Position numbers and translations under genes: made by a program. DNA of 64,000 nt from Cyrtodaria siliqua (taxonomy: Eukaryota; Mollusca; Bivalvia; Adapedonta; Hiatellidae): the NCBI GenBank assembly GCA_037043455.1, contig JAWPHD010001427.1, forward strand, positions 186,001 through 250,000. The letters run 5' to 3'. The notes under the pieces were generated by a model that did no database searches, was not told the origin of the DNA, and saw nothing but the letters and a program-made list of their open reading frames with translations. Below, piece by piece: positions 47,310 through 60,115 of this stretch. How positions within the stretch are numbered: the stretch's first letter is position 1; each line of letters starts with the position of its first letter.

Positions 47310-47795
47310 GTAATGTATCACCCTTTCTCTCTTTAATGTGTCATCCTTCCAATCTGTAATGTGTCACCCTTCCTCTATAATGTGTCACCCTTCCTCTCTG
47401 TATTGTGTCACCCTTTCTCTGTAATGTGTCATCCTTCCCCTCTCTAATGTCTCACCCTTCCAATCTGTAATGTGTCACCTACCCTTCTGTAATGTGTCAC
47501 CCTTCCCATCTGTAATGTGTCAATCTTCCACTCTGTAATGTTTCACCCTTTCTCCCTGTAATGTGTTACCCTTCGCCTATGTAATGTGTCACCCTTCGCC
47601 TCTGTAATATGCCACACTTCCCCTCTGTAATGTGTCACCTTTTCCCTATGTAATGTGTCACCCTTTCTCCTTGTAATGTGTCACCCTTTCGTCTCTGTAA
47701 TGTGTCACCCTTTCGTCTCTGTAATGTGTCACCCTTCGCCTCTGCAATGTGTCACCCTTCCTATGTTATGTGTCACTCTTCCTCTCTGTTATGCA
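47310..47795 (+). repeat. 21-23 bp minisatellite, about 22 units
   Basis: The unit resembles taatgtgtcacccttcctctctg, with variable ends (ttcgcctctg, ttcccctctg, ttctccttg). Frames across it are repeat artefacts. Confidence 0.9.
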
Positions 47796-48428
47796 GAAAA
47801 AGGCTTGTTTCCGCTAACGCATTGAAAACAAATAGGGTAGATAGTTGTTTTTTTATATCACACTCCCTGTTAGATTTCCGATAAAATCGCAACATCTTAA
47901 AAACGATTGTCCGATTGATCTCATCATCTTAATGAACAATAAACTTGCTGCAAAGCAGCATTAATACATTGAATGATCTAGACTGAAGAGCAAAAGTTAA
48001 GAAAAATTCTCAAATAATTCTGTAATTATGCGGAGATTCATTAGGACAAATACGTCAAATGCACGTCCCAAAAACAACGTCACAAACGTCAGATAACGTC
48101 ACAATATTGACGGCACGTCACGTTTGTTCATATACTTTGCATATCCTGAAAGATCTACCACATATAAAGGGAAAAGCGCTGAATATATTAATCGGCAACA
48201 TCATAAGACAGTCTTGGCGTTCCATACATGTCTGCCAGATATTATTATTATTATGTTTCCATGACATAGCTTTGAACGATGCGACTTAAAATTATAAAGA
48301 GACTGCATATACCATTGTATAAACATTCTGAGTATTACATGCTTTGTTATTTTCGGACAGAAATACATTAATTACTTTACACGAAAATGTATGGATGTAT
48401 TTTGCATACTTTTTATTTGTTTTTGCAG
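47796..48428. other. Non-coding stretch after the minisatellite
   Basis: No recognised feature. A frame at 48059-48289 lacks support. Confidence 0.4.
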
Positions 48429-48464
48429 AAACAACAATATCCGAAAACAAAAAAAAGATTGGGG
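48429..48464 (+). other. Possible micro-exon (12 codons)
   Basis: A strong acceptor (atttgtttttgcag) and a donor, gtaatt, bound 36 nt in phase 0-0 coding KQQYPKTKKRLG. Phase would allow joining to exon 6 of the membrane protein gene if 45059 is not used. The KKR could be a processing site. Evidence is only the splice sites. Confidence 0.2.
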
Positions 48465-49609
48465 GTAATTATTTGGATTTTATGCTTACATCTATTTTTG
48501 TGATATTTGTTTATATACACGTTTATTACATATGAGCGATATAGTATTAAGTTTTTCAACATACAAAGACAGTGCATTATAACTGATCATAACTGATCAT
48601 TCTAAACATATTCTACTTTTGACTATCATACCTGTTTGCCGTATGAAAAGAACATGTTGGTAAGTACTACTTACCCATTCCATGTTCAGCTTTCTATATA
48701 ATTATTAAGCTGTTTATATTGAAATTTTAATTAATGTAATTATATTGATATGTATATTAACAAATTGATATGTTGTCATCATCGATTCAAATTTTCAAAT
48801 TGTTATACGTATTTCTCGGTGTTTTTCCCACTTTTCGAGCCACTATTACAAATCGCATTTTGTTCTTGTTTTTCGGTTTCGAGCAATCATATTGTTGGTA
48901 AGTTATAACTGTCTAAAGCTATAATTTTAATAGTATGTATCAAATACGTTATCGTGCTCCGAAGGACAACATTTATCAAGTTTAATTCATCGCCATCTGA
49001 TATTTCAAACTCGTACTGTCTCTGTAACGCCTTAGTAATCCATATTTTAATTCGATTCACTCTTCAGTTGATGGTGTGTTTTTATTTTATGTATTTCCTT
49101 GAAAACGTTCTTTAAACTCGGCCGTCACCACTAAAATTAGAACGTGCATAAAAATCAGATATTCAATCCTTGTAAATTGTATAATGCATTTAGTAGTGTG
49201 AAATATAATCTTCCCGATAATTAGGCTATGACTTTTTAAAACATCAATATTGCCTTTTAATCGTGTCATGATATAATAACATTTTAATTATTTAAAATAA
49301 ATATGATGCCATTATAAGCCACGAAATCTGGGACAATAGAAACAATAGAATATGCATTGCAAAACATACGGCTATTTCTCGCTATGCCACTTTCTTAATT
49401 TCACGCTTAAGGATAGTCTCACTTTGCCAACCTTTTTCAGTTTCATATCAGGGTATAGGCATAACTGCATGTTTGTTATACTGTATGAATAGCAGAATAA
49501 AAAAAAAGACGAGGCAGCAGAGTATGGTTAAATTATGCGTGAAGCATGGGAAAACTCATATACAGACACAAAACAAAATATGCAAGTAATGACATCTTGA
49601 TGATCTAAA
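48465..49609. other. AT-rich, no recognised feature
   Basis: No repeat or gene identified. A tttaaaacatcaatattgcc word at 49210-49260 weakly resembles a MITE family A end. Confidence 0.4.
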
Positions 49610-49935
49610 GTGTTCTACTTTAAGGACTACTGGTCGGCCATCTTTGAAAAAAATATAGTCAAGTGACATTTTCAACGTAATACGTAAGTTAGGCATGTCA
49701 ACCATATAATACATTACAGTAATTCAACACTACTGGTGTGAACATAACGTTAGAAAGAATACTTATATGGCAGAAATTGTGCCCTTTATATCCGAAAAGT
49801 CAGGTATAATTTTACTTGTTTTTTTCAGTTTTTTATTAGAATTAAATTGAACCACATAATCATAATAGTAATAAAATAAGCCATTTTATCACATCATCTA
49901 AATTTCGAAATACAACATTGTGAAAAAGCAAAAAA
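49610..49935 (+). repeat. Dispersed repeat (family E), copy 1
   Basis: It shares agaatacttatatggcagaaattgtg-type and catcatc-aaatttcgaaatac-type sequence, in order, with 58785-59105. Confidence 0.75.
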
Positions 49936-51047
49936 AAATTGTCAATGACATGTAGTTTCAAACTAATCCCAATGCTATAGTATGGTGGCCTTGGACATTG
50001 ACGGACTGTTTCTGTCAAAATATTATAAACGGCAACTATAGTTGAGGATGTGTACATGCGATCAAATGAAATGTTTATGTGAATGTTTCACCGTATCACA
50101 TGTTTCCATTTACAATGTAGGTGCACGCTTTTCATGTGTATCACATGTGTATTGAAAGCACATGGCAGATAAAGTAAATAGAACAACGCTGCTGTTTCTC
50201 TTCAAGTTTGGTTGGTTATTGAACTTGTTCAGGCAAGCTTCAAATTTATATAGACACTCTGACCAAGTTTGATAAAGATAAGATAAACAAGAGTGCCGCC
50301 AAACGGGACATTATACGCTCGTTTGTTACGTTTCTTATATGCCAAACATTTACAAGGTTTCATGTCAAAATGACCTCGACCTATGTCTAACTAGGTCAAA
50401 ATAGTCCCCACCCGACAAACGAGGCTAAGGAGGAATTATATTTCCTAATTACACATCAATGAAACAAGTTACACCAGTGTTGATTGTACCCTAGATCACT
50501 CATATTTTATAACAATATCATGCAGATTGAATGCATCATATACAATTATTGATATTTGTAATATTACCAAACTGAAATAATGCAAGACTTAGTGATTACA
50601 TGGTGTATATAGCAGAGCGCAATATTCATGTACTGTGGTTCGATAGACGCAAACATTTGGTTGGTCGCAAATGGTCTGTTTAATGTCCACTTAAAAAATA
50701 ATACATAATTGTATTGGCCTGCCAACATTCTGCTTTATGGGTACATTGATAAATAACAACTATAGATATGTTGATCAATGGTGGCCTCTGCCAAAGTCAA
50801 ATTTAAACACTAAAGTCTCAACAAGTCTAACAACTAGAAGTGTCTAATAAGTAGGTGTATATAATACAAATGTCGGCAACCTCGTCAGCTCGTTAGTGAA
50901 TTATGACTAGAGCTAAAGGGAAAAGGGGTAGGATGTGTGTGAGTGTGTAGATGTGAGTAGGTACAATTATAGGTGTGAGGGTTTGTAGGGGATAAGGGAG
51001 AAGAGATGATTGGGTAAAGGGATAGGGGAATAATTAATGAGAAAGGG
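49936..51047. repeat. Mixed non-coding DNA with a dispersed repeat at about 50250-50450
   Basis: 50282-50450 has words (acaagagtgccgcc, caaggtttcatgtcaaaatga, aggaggaattatattt) typical of interspersed repeats of this genome's style. The rest is unremarkable; 50890-51010 is GT/GA-rich on the plus strand. Confidence 0.4.
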
Positions 51048-51307
51048 TTAAAGACACATGCGGCTATCTTGAAGAGTTTATTAAACACTGCAATTAGCGT
51101 ATCGATTTATTTATCCAGTATCATTTGGACTTTAAATCTGCTTGCACATATTTAATTAAAATTTTGAGTTTCCTTGTTTTCGTCTTATTCTACCCTCATA
51201 ATGGTGCAATCTATCCAATAAATAATTTTAATGATTGAACAAATATAAGCTATGTAGAACAATTAACGGGACGCCGTGAAATTCAGGATTGCCGTTTGTT
51301 CCTTCAA
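51048..51307 (-). mobile_element. MITE family A, second minus copy
   Basis: It begins ttaaagacacatgcggctat and ends with acgggacgccgtgaaattca and gattgccgtttgttcctt. The left TTAA is kept; the right one is mutated. Confidence 0.7.
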
Positions 51308-51629
51308 TGGTTGGGAAAATGTTGTATACATTTACCAGCTCGAGTTAAAAAAAGATATGTCTTACTCGGGATGTTTTTGCCAAAACTGTTTTAAGCAGTT
51401 AGTGTTAACAGAAATAAATCATTATTTAAGTTGTATCTAAGGGAAATAGCTTCTTATTAAATTTGTACTGCAGTTATATTTTGTTTAAGTAAAATCAATA
51501 CTGGAATAAACTTATTCATGTTTTCAAACATATTCAGACATTTATAATATCGGTTAGATACTTTAACTTATGATATTTTATTTTGTTTAAGTTCTATCTA
51601 TTTTTCTTTGTACAACATAGACATATGGT

Positions 51630-51965
51630 GCCTTCTGCTCAGTGAGTTATGGGCTTTTATAAAATGCATTCATTAGATCATGTTTAAGATGTGTACAAGG
51701 TTTCATTGTTATATACCTGAGGCTTTGAAAGTTATTAGGCACAATCACTTGTAAATGGCAATGTTAAGTTCCATGTTAAACCCATTTTCAAAGGGAAATA
51801 TTTACTAAAATATGAAACATAGAGTTATGGGCCTACCCAAATATATTCATTGGATCATGCTGAAGATGTTTGCAAAGTTTCATTTTTGTAGACATTATAC
51901 CTTGAAAGTATCAAGTAACCAAATGTTAACAGACGGAAGGACGGACAACGCCACAACATACGTCC
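51630..51965 (+). repeat. Two roughly 180-bp units with a GGAC-rich end
   Basis: gagttatgggc, attcatt-gatcatg-t-aagatgt and aagtttcatt-t words occur near 51645 and 51825. The block ends cagacggaaggacggacaac (51930-51950). Confidence 0.7.
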
Positions 51966-51984
51966 CCACGGGTGTATAAAAAAC

Positions 51985-52090
51985 ATAGGAATCTTTTCAT
52001 TAGTAAGAGTTGGGCAGGTTTCCTGATTCTTATGTATCCTTACCCTCTCTCAGGTCAGCTCTAAATAACCTATAACTAATGATCTGCGCC
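51985..52090 (+). repeat. Copy of the 4.85-5.06 kb dispersed repeat (distal half)
   Basis: agtaagagttgggcaggttt and the later ctctctca-g-cagctctaaa match 4987-5060. Confidence 0.65.
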
Positions 52091-52849
52091 ACTTACTGGT
52101 AGACGAATGATTAGGAACAACTTACACCAATGTTTGAGTTGTCTCCATGCTGTCCGCCGAGTCAAAGTATAGTAACCTGGGTAATTTTGGAAAACTTTCA
52201 CTGTCTTTGGACCTTTGTCTGAAATTATCCATGTGTGATGTTGTTTTTAAAACAGTTTTGATGTAGAGAATGAATGCAAAAGGAAGAATTTGTTATGCGT
52301 TCCTTTAAACCAGGGTCGGCCGTCAGTTTTCACAAAACAAACATGGAGTGACGAAATTATGCAAAATAACACTCACTGAAAAATACTGTCATGTGTTTCT
52401 TAAAATGGGCAAGGCAATCTTTAGGAAGTACATGTCTCAATAAAACACACAAATAAACCTAAATGTTCTACATTGGTCCTAAAGTTCAATAGGGGATAAA
52501 GAAATTTATTGTTTATATTCATTTTGAGAAAGGCACTGCGCCGAAAAATTGATGAATACAATATAAACATAACGTGTTGGTGTTGAATTTTATATATTAT
52601 TTGCGGAATTGGCAGCAAAAATAAGTTACTGTTGATAATCAAGATGGATCTATAACTCCCTTTTTGCATCAACTTATGAAGAAATGTATTATGTAGTTAT
52701 CTGGAAACACTAGTGGGTTTGGGTTTACCACACAGTTAAAACATTGCAAATTAATGGCCAACAAATATGTCCCAGTCATATAATGTTAAGTGAGAAAGTG
52801 TCGATTCTAACGAATGATGGGAGTTAACGTACTGGTTCTACCCAGGAAA

Positions 52850-53245
52850 AATGGGGTGATCTGCCTCTATTACAAAGAGATGAGATTACCAAAAAAGGTT
52901 AACCAATAAACTGACCAAGTACACAAATGGGCGTAACTTTGTCAAAATAGGTAGCAGAGTTATGTGACTTGCGCTTGTCATGTTATATTTTTATACTGAG
53001 TATATACTTGAAGTTTTATTGAGTTCTGAGTTCTGCCAGACGGTTTCTGAGATATGAGCTAACCGTTAAAGGTTAGCCAAGAAAATGACCAAGTCCAAAA
53101 AGGGGCATAACTTTGTTATCTATCTTTACTGATTACATGAGCGAAGTCATTAAATTCTGTCATGCATTTTCTGAGATATGGTCTTACCGAAACGGTTAAC
53201 TAACGGAAACGGTGACGCGGATGCCGGGGGTGGGGGGTGGGGTTG
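52850..53245 (+). repeat. Dispersed repeat with about 175-bp units and a G-rich end
   Basis: ggttaaccaataaactgacc / ggttagccaagaaaatgacc and gggcgtaacttt / gggcataactttgtt are repeated 170-180 bp apart. It ends in gccgggggtggggggtgggg (53223-53242). Confidence 0.7.
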
Positions 53246-56200
53246 GGGTGAGTAGAATAGCTAGATTTTTCGCACAGCTAGCCTTTTCTGCGAAAATTCG
53301 AGCTAAGAAACAGAGAACTACATTGGAAAAAGTATGAGACCGGGCAATATATGTTGTGCTGTAAACTGTAAATAGGTTCAAGGCTAAGTAATTGGGTGAA
53401 TGAACTTATCTAGGACCGAGGAAGGAAATTTAATGAACATCTATGGGTGAACCCTATTTTCTAAAATTTGGTTCCTTAAACTAGATTGTGCATCTATGGA
53501 TCTATGGATGGGTGTTCAATTTCAAAAGTGCGTTCCTGGGGTCCATGTATGTTTTAATGACTGGAATAGTCCTAATACATGAAGTTATTATATCCTAACA
53601 AAGTTGAACTTATGTAGTAATGTAATTAACTTTCTCTATTGAGGCCTTCATTTGAAACATGTACGCCTCTGTTTCTGACAAGTAATTAGAAGAGTGTACC
53701 ACGTGACACTTGTGTCGCCTGCCGCATGCTAATGTTTGCTTGGTTAGAATGCAGGTTAAAGTTTTATGAAAAGGGGCATAACTCTGCCCATGGATTTCCC
53801 AGACGCAATTCTGCACTATATACATGAGATACACACGAACTATATTTATGGACGTGTGAAAAAAAAACGTGTGCGTACAAGTGGTCGCAACCTTAATTAA
53901 AGTCCTTACATCAGCTAACTAGTATTAATCCAATTTGCCAGAACATGTATATTAACTACATTACTGCGATTGCGAGTATAAGCAATCTATTTTTAGACAG
54001 CGTACGTGCTAAATATTTTCATAATTACTGCGCGATGGCCTTTCAGCAATAAGGATTTGTCTATTTATAACCGGTAAGCTTCGGTATATCATTTCGATTC
54101 TGGGACTGATCGGCGAATTACGGAAACCATAATAATGCTATAAATGTTGTGTGTTACGTAAATGCACAAACATTGACCGATTGAATAATCGGAACTGCCT
54201 CGTCGATTTCTGTCACTCGGGAATCTGACAACATTTACCAATAACGGAAATTCGCGAAGAGTTCAGATTGAAGTTCTGCCGATATCGAACATTACAATCA
54301 TGACAATGCGATAAATTGAACAAAAAATGTTTAGTGATTTATTCGCAGTGTTAGTTCTAGAAATAAAACAAAGATCGAAAAAGAACAGATATTATGTATT
54401 TCATTTTTTAATGTAGCAACGTATTTATATTTTAAGGAGTTTAACACATGAATTACGCCCACCCAGATGAATCAGTTAATATGCCTTTAAATGGTAAAAT
54501 TATTATATGGATTCGCACGAAAATTTTTGTGTCAATACTAAACATAGAATCGATAATGAAGAAGTTTTAGGGTAATAACCATACCACTGTACTAACTACT
54601 TACCATGGCAACTATTTGTTAGTTTGATGCATTTGTTACAATAGTACATGATTATGATACGTATATTGACATATGTGGTGATTTCCTCCGTACTTGAATT
54701 ACAGTATGGAATTAACCTAGGATTGGGACTGTTAATAAACACCAACCCTATTTTGCGCACGCAAGTACAAGTTGAATGAAATACTAAATATAAAGTTTAT
54801 TGGCAAAAAAGGGGTATATAGTACTTCCCAACAATGGCAAATATTTGTATTGCCTTAAACAGGTCGTCAATGATCTCAGTATCAGTATTTGTTCCAAAAT
54901 ATTTTGTTATAATGAATAGTTTAACCCTTTATTTTATGAGTGTGACTTAATAATATTCAATTTTAAAGAAACAGAATTGAATGTTGTTCAATGGTTCATC
55001 AACACATATTAGGTTGTTTAGAGCCACACCAGAAGGATACATAGGGATCTATGAAACTGCTCTAATTCTACTTCTAGATTCAGATGTGTCTTTAACGTGA
55101 TCGGAGAAACAAATGCGATACGCAGTACTTCCGGTTGAATTCCCATCCGATTGATGATGGTAAGGGAATAGTTGACAGGCCATCAACAATAAAAGCGCTT
55201 ATTTTTCGAGTTGATGACATTTTTAGTAGAAGTGTTTCATTGATACCGTGGTAATTATTGGAGTTTCCCGAACACTGCTGAGTCGGATGCTGTTGTTACG
55301 TGTATTAAGGTCATATAAGGTCAGAAGTCGGTTAAAGGTCAACCAAGTAAAAAAGCGAATGTAGTTTCCGCTCAATAAATTGATTAATTATATGCCAAAA
55401 GTTACAAAAACGTGGCTACAATGCCTCTGAGCAAAGTAGCTCGGTCAAGTTCAATAAGCAGCCAGATTGCACAACTATCTCATAAAATGATTGACCCTTT
55501 AAGAGTTATAGTGTTGAAATTGACAAAGTCCGCTCAATTACTTGAGTAAAAATGTAATCTTAATTAAGTAACTCCAATATTTTCCCTTCATGACGGGCAT
55601 ATTGTGTGACCATTTTTCAATCTTGTTTTCGATATCCGTCTGTAAGGAATTCAGCGTGAAATGTATTGACTAGGTAAGTGTATGCATACAACTGTAAATA
55701 ATTAACTACAACAGGATACGTTCATTCATATTTAACTGACTTATTTTTCATTTTTCAATTCATCCTTCAGTCTTCTATTTATTTATTTATTTTTGGATGT
55801 CTTGCCTGTAATAGCTAACATACATGATCAGCATTCGAAATGAGAAGCTTACTGGGGGCGTTCACTTCTATACTTCTGCCGGGATGAAAATATATGACCA
55901 CCATAAAACTATACAATACTGGGCCTTGTATAGTTGCCAGAAATAAAGTTAAAGAAATAGGATATTTCATAACTAAAACAAAATCACTTCATCGAGGTTC
56001 CATATAATCATGCAACACAATATATCAACCAAATTTGAAAGCCATTAGTAGATTTAAAGACATTGCAATATTCAGTTGTGAGATACATTAAAAACAAGAT
56101 CACTAGAGAAAATAAAAAGGGCTGTCTGAAATCAGTGCAGCTTGACATTTCCATTCTTCTGAGAACAACAACATAACTATATTCCTGACTTACCATCAGA

Positions 56201-56659
56201 AAAATAAGGCATCCCTCTTTATACGAGCAATATTTAACAGATATATCCTCCAACAATAAAAACGAAAGAGAAAGAGATTCTCAGAAAAAAATAAGAGGAA
56301 AATGTGATTGCATGTGGTTTGAGTCTTGTGAGGGGTAAATAAGTGTGGGTGATGATTTCCATGTGTAATGGTATGTAATCAATATACATAACAAAGACGA
56401 ACATTATGAAAAAATAGGCACACGGTATTGTTGGAGGGGAAGGAGATAAGAGAGAATGAACAAAGCTATGTATTATGTGCCTACAATATCAACAACACAT
56501 AACATTGAGGGGGAAAGTAGGAAATGGAATGTTTGGAAAGTGAGGTAACACTTATGGAATGGCAATATGTGTGGTGTAATACAGAAACATTTAAAAATAA
56601 AATAGCAATACCATTTTGTTTTCTCTCTGTCAGTCTCTCACACGCACAAGCACATACGG

Positions 56660-56660
<1 letters not shown>
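53246..56660. other. Long AT-rich stretch, no recognised gene
   Basis: Short frames only. An acceptor-like tgaattacag at about 54703 is followed by a 24-codon frame but has no partner donor and is not called. Confidence 0.45.

Positions 56661-56701
<41 letters not shown>
56661..56701. repeat. CG/CA microsatellite
   Basis: gcgcgcgca runs into an uninterrupted CA repeat of about 16 units. The flanking frames on both strands extend through it and are artefacts. Confidence 0.95.
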
Positions 56702-56703
<2 letters not shown>

Positions 56704-57224
56704 CTTTACCACCAATGAGTTTGAGAAAGGGACGGATTGAGGGTGGGGTGGGGGTGGCTGAGAATTGATATACATGTAATTTGGAGAAAACAGGACAAAA
56801 CATTGTTTTTACAATTGGGTTGATTGTTGTTGGGCAGGGCGATGATCGGGTTGGCAGTTACATAATTCACTATAATTGCAGTGTAAGAAAAAATAAACTA
56901 CTACACAGAAATATGGCAGTAGGACGTTAATTTATCGAACTATGGTTTTGGTCAATTTAATATAAAGTCCACCACTTTTTATTGTTTTAATTAACGAAAG
57001 GTAGATACCATGGTTTAGTAAATGAAAAAGACAAAAAGGTGCAATACATTTGGAGATTACACGAATCATCATATTATGTGATCATACTTTTCTCTGCATT
57101 GATTAAAGAATAAAGTGCTCACAGTATAACAATAGTTTAGAAGTGGTTTTGAAGTTAGGCATTTGACCTTTAAACATAAACGACTTGTCATTATATTCCA
57201 TGCAGATCAATGTTCTTATAATCT

Positions 57225-57792
57225 TCCACAGACCAACAGTTGTTGTCTTCCAAACTGTAAAAGTAGTTTACTCCACAAGATTGGATATGCTGAATAAAGC
57301 AATGTTTACTACGTGCAAATGCAATTACTCTGCATGGAATTGACTGAGCTGCACCAAAATTGTGTCAAGTAAATGTACATTTAATGATTATCGTGTACAC
57401 AAAGTTATAATTCAATATCTTCCAAACTGTAAAAGTAGTTCACTCCAAAAGATTAGATATGCTAAATAAAGCAATGTTTACTACGTGCAAAGGCAATAAC
57501 TATGCGTGGTATTGACTGAGCGCACCAAAATTATGTCACGTAAATGTACATTTCGTGATTGGTATGTACACAAAGTTATAATTCAATATCTTCCTAACTG
57601 TAAAAGTAGTTTACTCCACAAGATTGGATATGCTGAATAAAGTAATGTTTACTACGTGCAAAGGCAATAACTCTGCATGGAATTGACTGAGCTGCACCAA
57701 AATCTACACTCCATGATGTTCATGTACACTAAGTTTCAATTCAATATCTTAATAACTGAATAGCAATTTTGACTAAGTTCAAGAACAATAAG
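57225..57792 (+). repeat. About 175-bp tandem repeat, left part, interrupted by a palindromic element
   Basis: Units begin near ttccaaactgtaaaagtagt at about 57248, 57421 and 57592, each with gctgaataaagcaatgttta-like and gtgtacacaaagttataatt-like words. The array resumes at 58343 after the insertion and ends near 58630. Confidence 0.85.
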
Positions 57793-58342
57793 TAATAGAT
57801 AGAGTCTGGTCGTCTCAGCGAGTTGGCTTATTTAAACACCGAGATGGGCGTAGCCCATCGAGGTGTTTAAATAACCAACGAGCTGAGACAGACTCTATCT
57901 TTTTTGTAGCATGGTCGGTGACATTTCCTTTGATGAATGCAGAGCATTAAATCGTTTAATTTAGGGTAACTAAAGGGGCGTGGCTAAGCCGTACTACAAC
58001 TACCGGATATTGGAATTTAGAGTACGGTTACTATGACGTCACAGTGTTACTCAGTACACCATGCTACAAAAAAGATAGAGTCTGTCTCAGCTCGTTGGTT
58101 ATTTAAACACCTCGATGGGCTACGCCCATCTCGATGTTTAAATAAGCCAACTCGCTGAGACCAGACTCTATCTATTACTTGTAGCATGGTGTACTTAGTA
58201 ACACTGTGACGTCATAGTGACCGTACTCTAAATTCCAATATCCGGTAGTTGTAGTACGGCATAGCCACGCCCCTTTAGTTACCCTAAATTAAACGATTTA
58301 ATGCTCTGCATTCATCAAAGGAAATGTCACCGACCATGCTAC
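57793..58342. mobile_element. Compound palindromic element inserted in the tandem array
   Basis: The order is P1 (57797-57900), M (57906-58067), P2 (58073-58173), M' (58181-58342). P1 and P2 are each nearly perfect hairpins of about 50-bp arms around gatgggc-gcccatc, and P2 is the inverse of P1. M' is the inverse of M. M, P2 and M' together form one palindrome of 437 bp with identical outer ends gtagcatggtcggtgac. M itself has gtagcatgg/ccatgctac ends. There is no coding frame. The flanks continue the tandem unit (caataa left, aactct right), with perhaps 2 bp duplicated, so it is a mobile insert. Confidence 0.85.
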
Positions 58343-58630
58343 AACTCTACATGGCATTGACTGAGCCAAAGAGAGATTGTGTCACGTACAAATACACTTC
58401 ATGTTGATCATGTTTACAAAGTTTCATTTTAATATCTGTAAAACTGTAAAAGTAGTTCGCTCCACAAAATTGCATATGCTGAATACAGCAATTTTGACTA
58501 AGTCCAAGTGCAATAATTCTGCATGGAATTGTGCGAGCCACACTAAAATTGTGTCACGCACATCTACACTTCATGTTGATCACGTATGCAAAGTTTCAAT
58601 TCCATATCTTGAAAACGGTAGAAGTAGTAA
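58343..58630 (+). repeat. Tandem repeat array, right part
   Basis: It continues the units left of the palindromic element: gcatggaattg-g-gag, cttcatgttgatca and actgtaaaagtagttcgctcc. The long frame at 58377-58649 follows the unit. Confidence 0.8.
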
Positions 58631-58784
58631 TAAATTTGGACACTGTTAGTTTGGCTTTTGTAACTTAATTGGTATGCAAAAATAATCCCAAACATGTCTT
58701 GACACACTGCAGTTCAGTTCGAATTTCAAATACGCGTGTGAGTGTGCGAATCTTATTTATCAATAGGCCTTATTGCCTATTGGG

Positions 58785-59105
58785 AAGCCACCTTTGAAAA
58801 ATAATCCAAAATGGATGGGATATGGTAAAGAGAACTTTTCAACAAAATGCATATTTTAGGCACGTGCAATCATATACTATATGACAGAAATTCAACACTA
58901 TTGACGTGAACACAATATCGGAAAGAATACTTATATGGCAGAAATTGTGTGCATTTTATTCGAACTTTACTCAAATTTGGTTTGTTTTTATGTGAAATAA
59001 ATTGATCCATAGAATAGTCCATTTATCCCGCGAATGTACATCTTTTCTGAATAAAATAAGTCACATCATCCAAATTTCGAAATACATCATTTTAAAAAAA
59101 CAAAG
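58785..59105 (+). repeat. Dispersed repeat (family E), copy 2
   Basis: Matches 49610-49935 in the same orientation, about 80% by eye in the best 200 bp. Confidence 0.75.
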
Positions 59106-59144
59106 ATTTTCTTTCAGTGAGATATGAACTACTCAGAAAAAGTA

Positions 59145-59480
59145 GATATACAAATCGAAGAGGAAATTTAGCATTCAAGGACGACAGTTAAACACAAACA
59201 CACACAGAAACAAAGAACAACTTGAACAAAATGCAAGATAAGACATCCCAAACCCAAAAACGGTAGACATTAGGGCTACCGCCTTGGAACGGTCAGTTGC
59301 AAAAAAGCTGCTGGGTGTTTAAATCAGGGTCTAGGGTGCACCAAGCCTCACTCGCACCCTATTGTCATCCCAATAAACGGGACAGTGTAAATAAAGATAT
59401 CAGCGCAGCTTATAAACTCTAACAAACAAGGCAGCAATGAGAAACCAATAGTTTACACTCTATAAATTAAACTAAAAAGA
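59145..59480 (-). repeat. Family B, long diverged copy, minus orientation
   Basis: It runs from atacaaatcgaagaggaaat through gggctaccgccttggaacgg to gggacagtgtaaataaag and the following aacaaggcagcaatg word. Confidence 0.8.
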
Positions 59481-59890
59481 TCAAACGTATTGTGTGCAGA
59501 ATTTACACTGCACAGTTTAATAATTTATATATAATGTAAAGATAATACATTCCCCGAAAACTGGGGAGATAGAAATTTTGCGATTTGCATGCATTTTAAA
59601 TCCAGGCAATCCAGTTATCAAATTGTATTTTGTCGCTGCGTTTAAAACAATACAAAACACTATCAGCATTAAAGCATTTTTCGAATATGAAAGAACATGT
59701 CAACAAAGGAATAAATGTGCTTAATGGAGTAGTGTATGCATACGCATAGCAAATACATGTGTTACAAAAAAGAAAAGAAGGGGTTTTTTGAAGTCCGTAC
59801 TTGAACCATTTCAGTTTAAACAACTTAAATTGATTTTTTTAAACTTTAATGATAACAGTTTGTGTATACCGTGTAATTGTTTCTTTATAG

Positions 59891-59980
59891 AAAACCAAGA
59901 GATATGGAAAAATATGGAAAAGACTTTGATTACAGCCTTGCTATGTACACTAGATACATGTAGGTGCTATGCAATTTCAA
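59891..59980 (+). CDS. Possible first coding exon of a secreted protein
   Basis: An acceptor (ttgtttctttatag, ending 59890) and a strong donor (gtaagt at 59981) bound an exon with ATG at 59914. The ATG starts MEKTLITALLCTLDTCRCYA, which has the shape of a signal peptide with likely cleavage after the last alanine. The exon ends in phase 1. The only good following exon (60116-60178) reads best in phase 0, so the two do not join cleanly. In the phase-1 join the frame would end after 42 residues. It may be a small secreted peptide, a broken gene, or chance. Confidence 0.3.
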
Positions 59981-60115
59981 GTAAGTATATTAGTAATAAG
60001 TATCATGGATGACCATGAGCTGTATTATCTTGTATGACATGTTAAGTACAGTTTAAGTAAAAATTATCTGTGTGTTTAACGCAAACTAGTGTTTATTGTA
60101 TTGCATGCAAACAGT

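Noticed and set aside
54703..54780. Possible terminal exon after an acceptor-like site
   Set aside because: Only 24 codons, no composition or family support, and far from any accepted exon.
56481..56718. Frames containing Cys-Val or His-Thr runs
   Set aside because: They are translations of the CA microsatellite.
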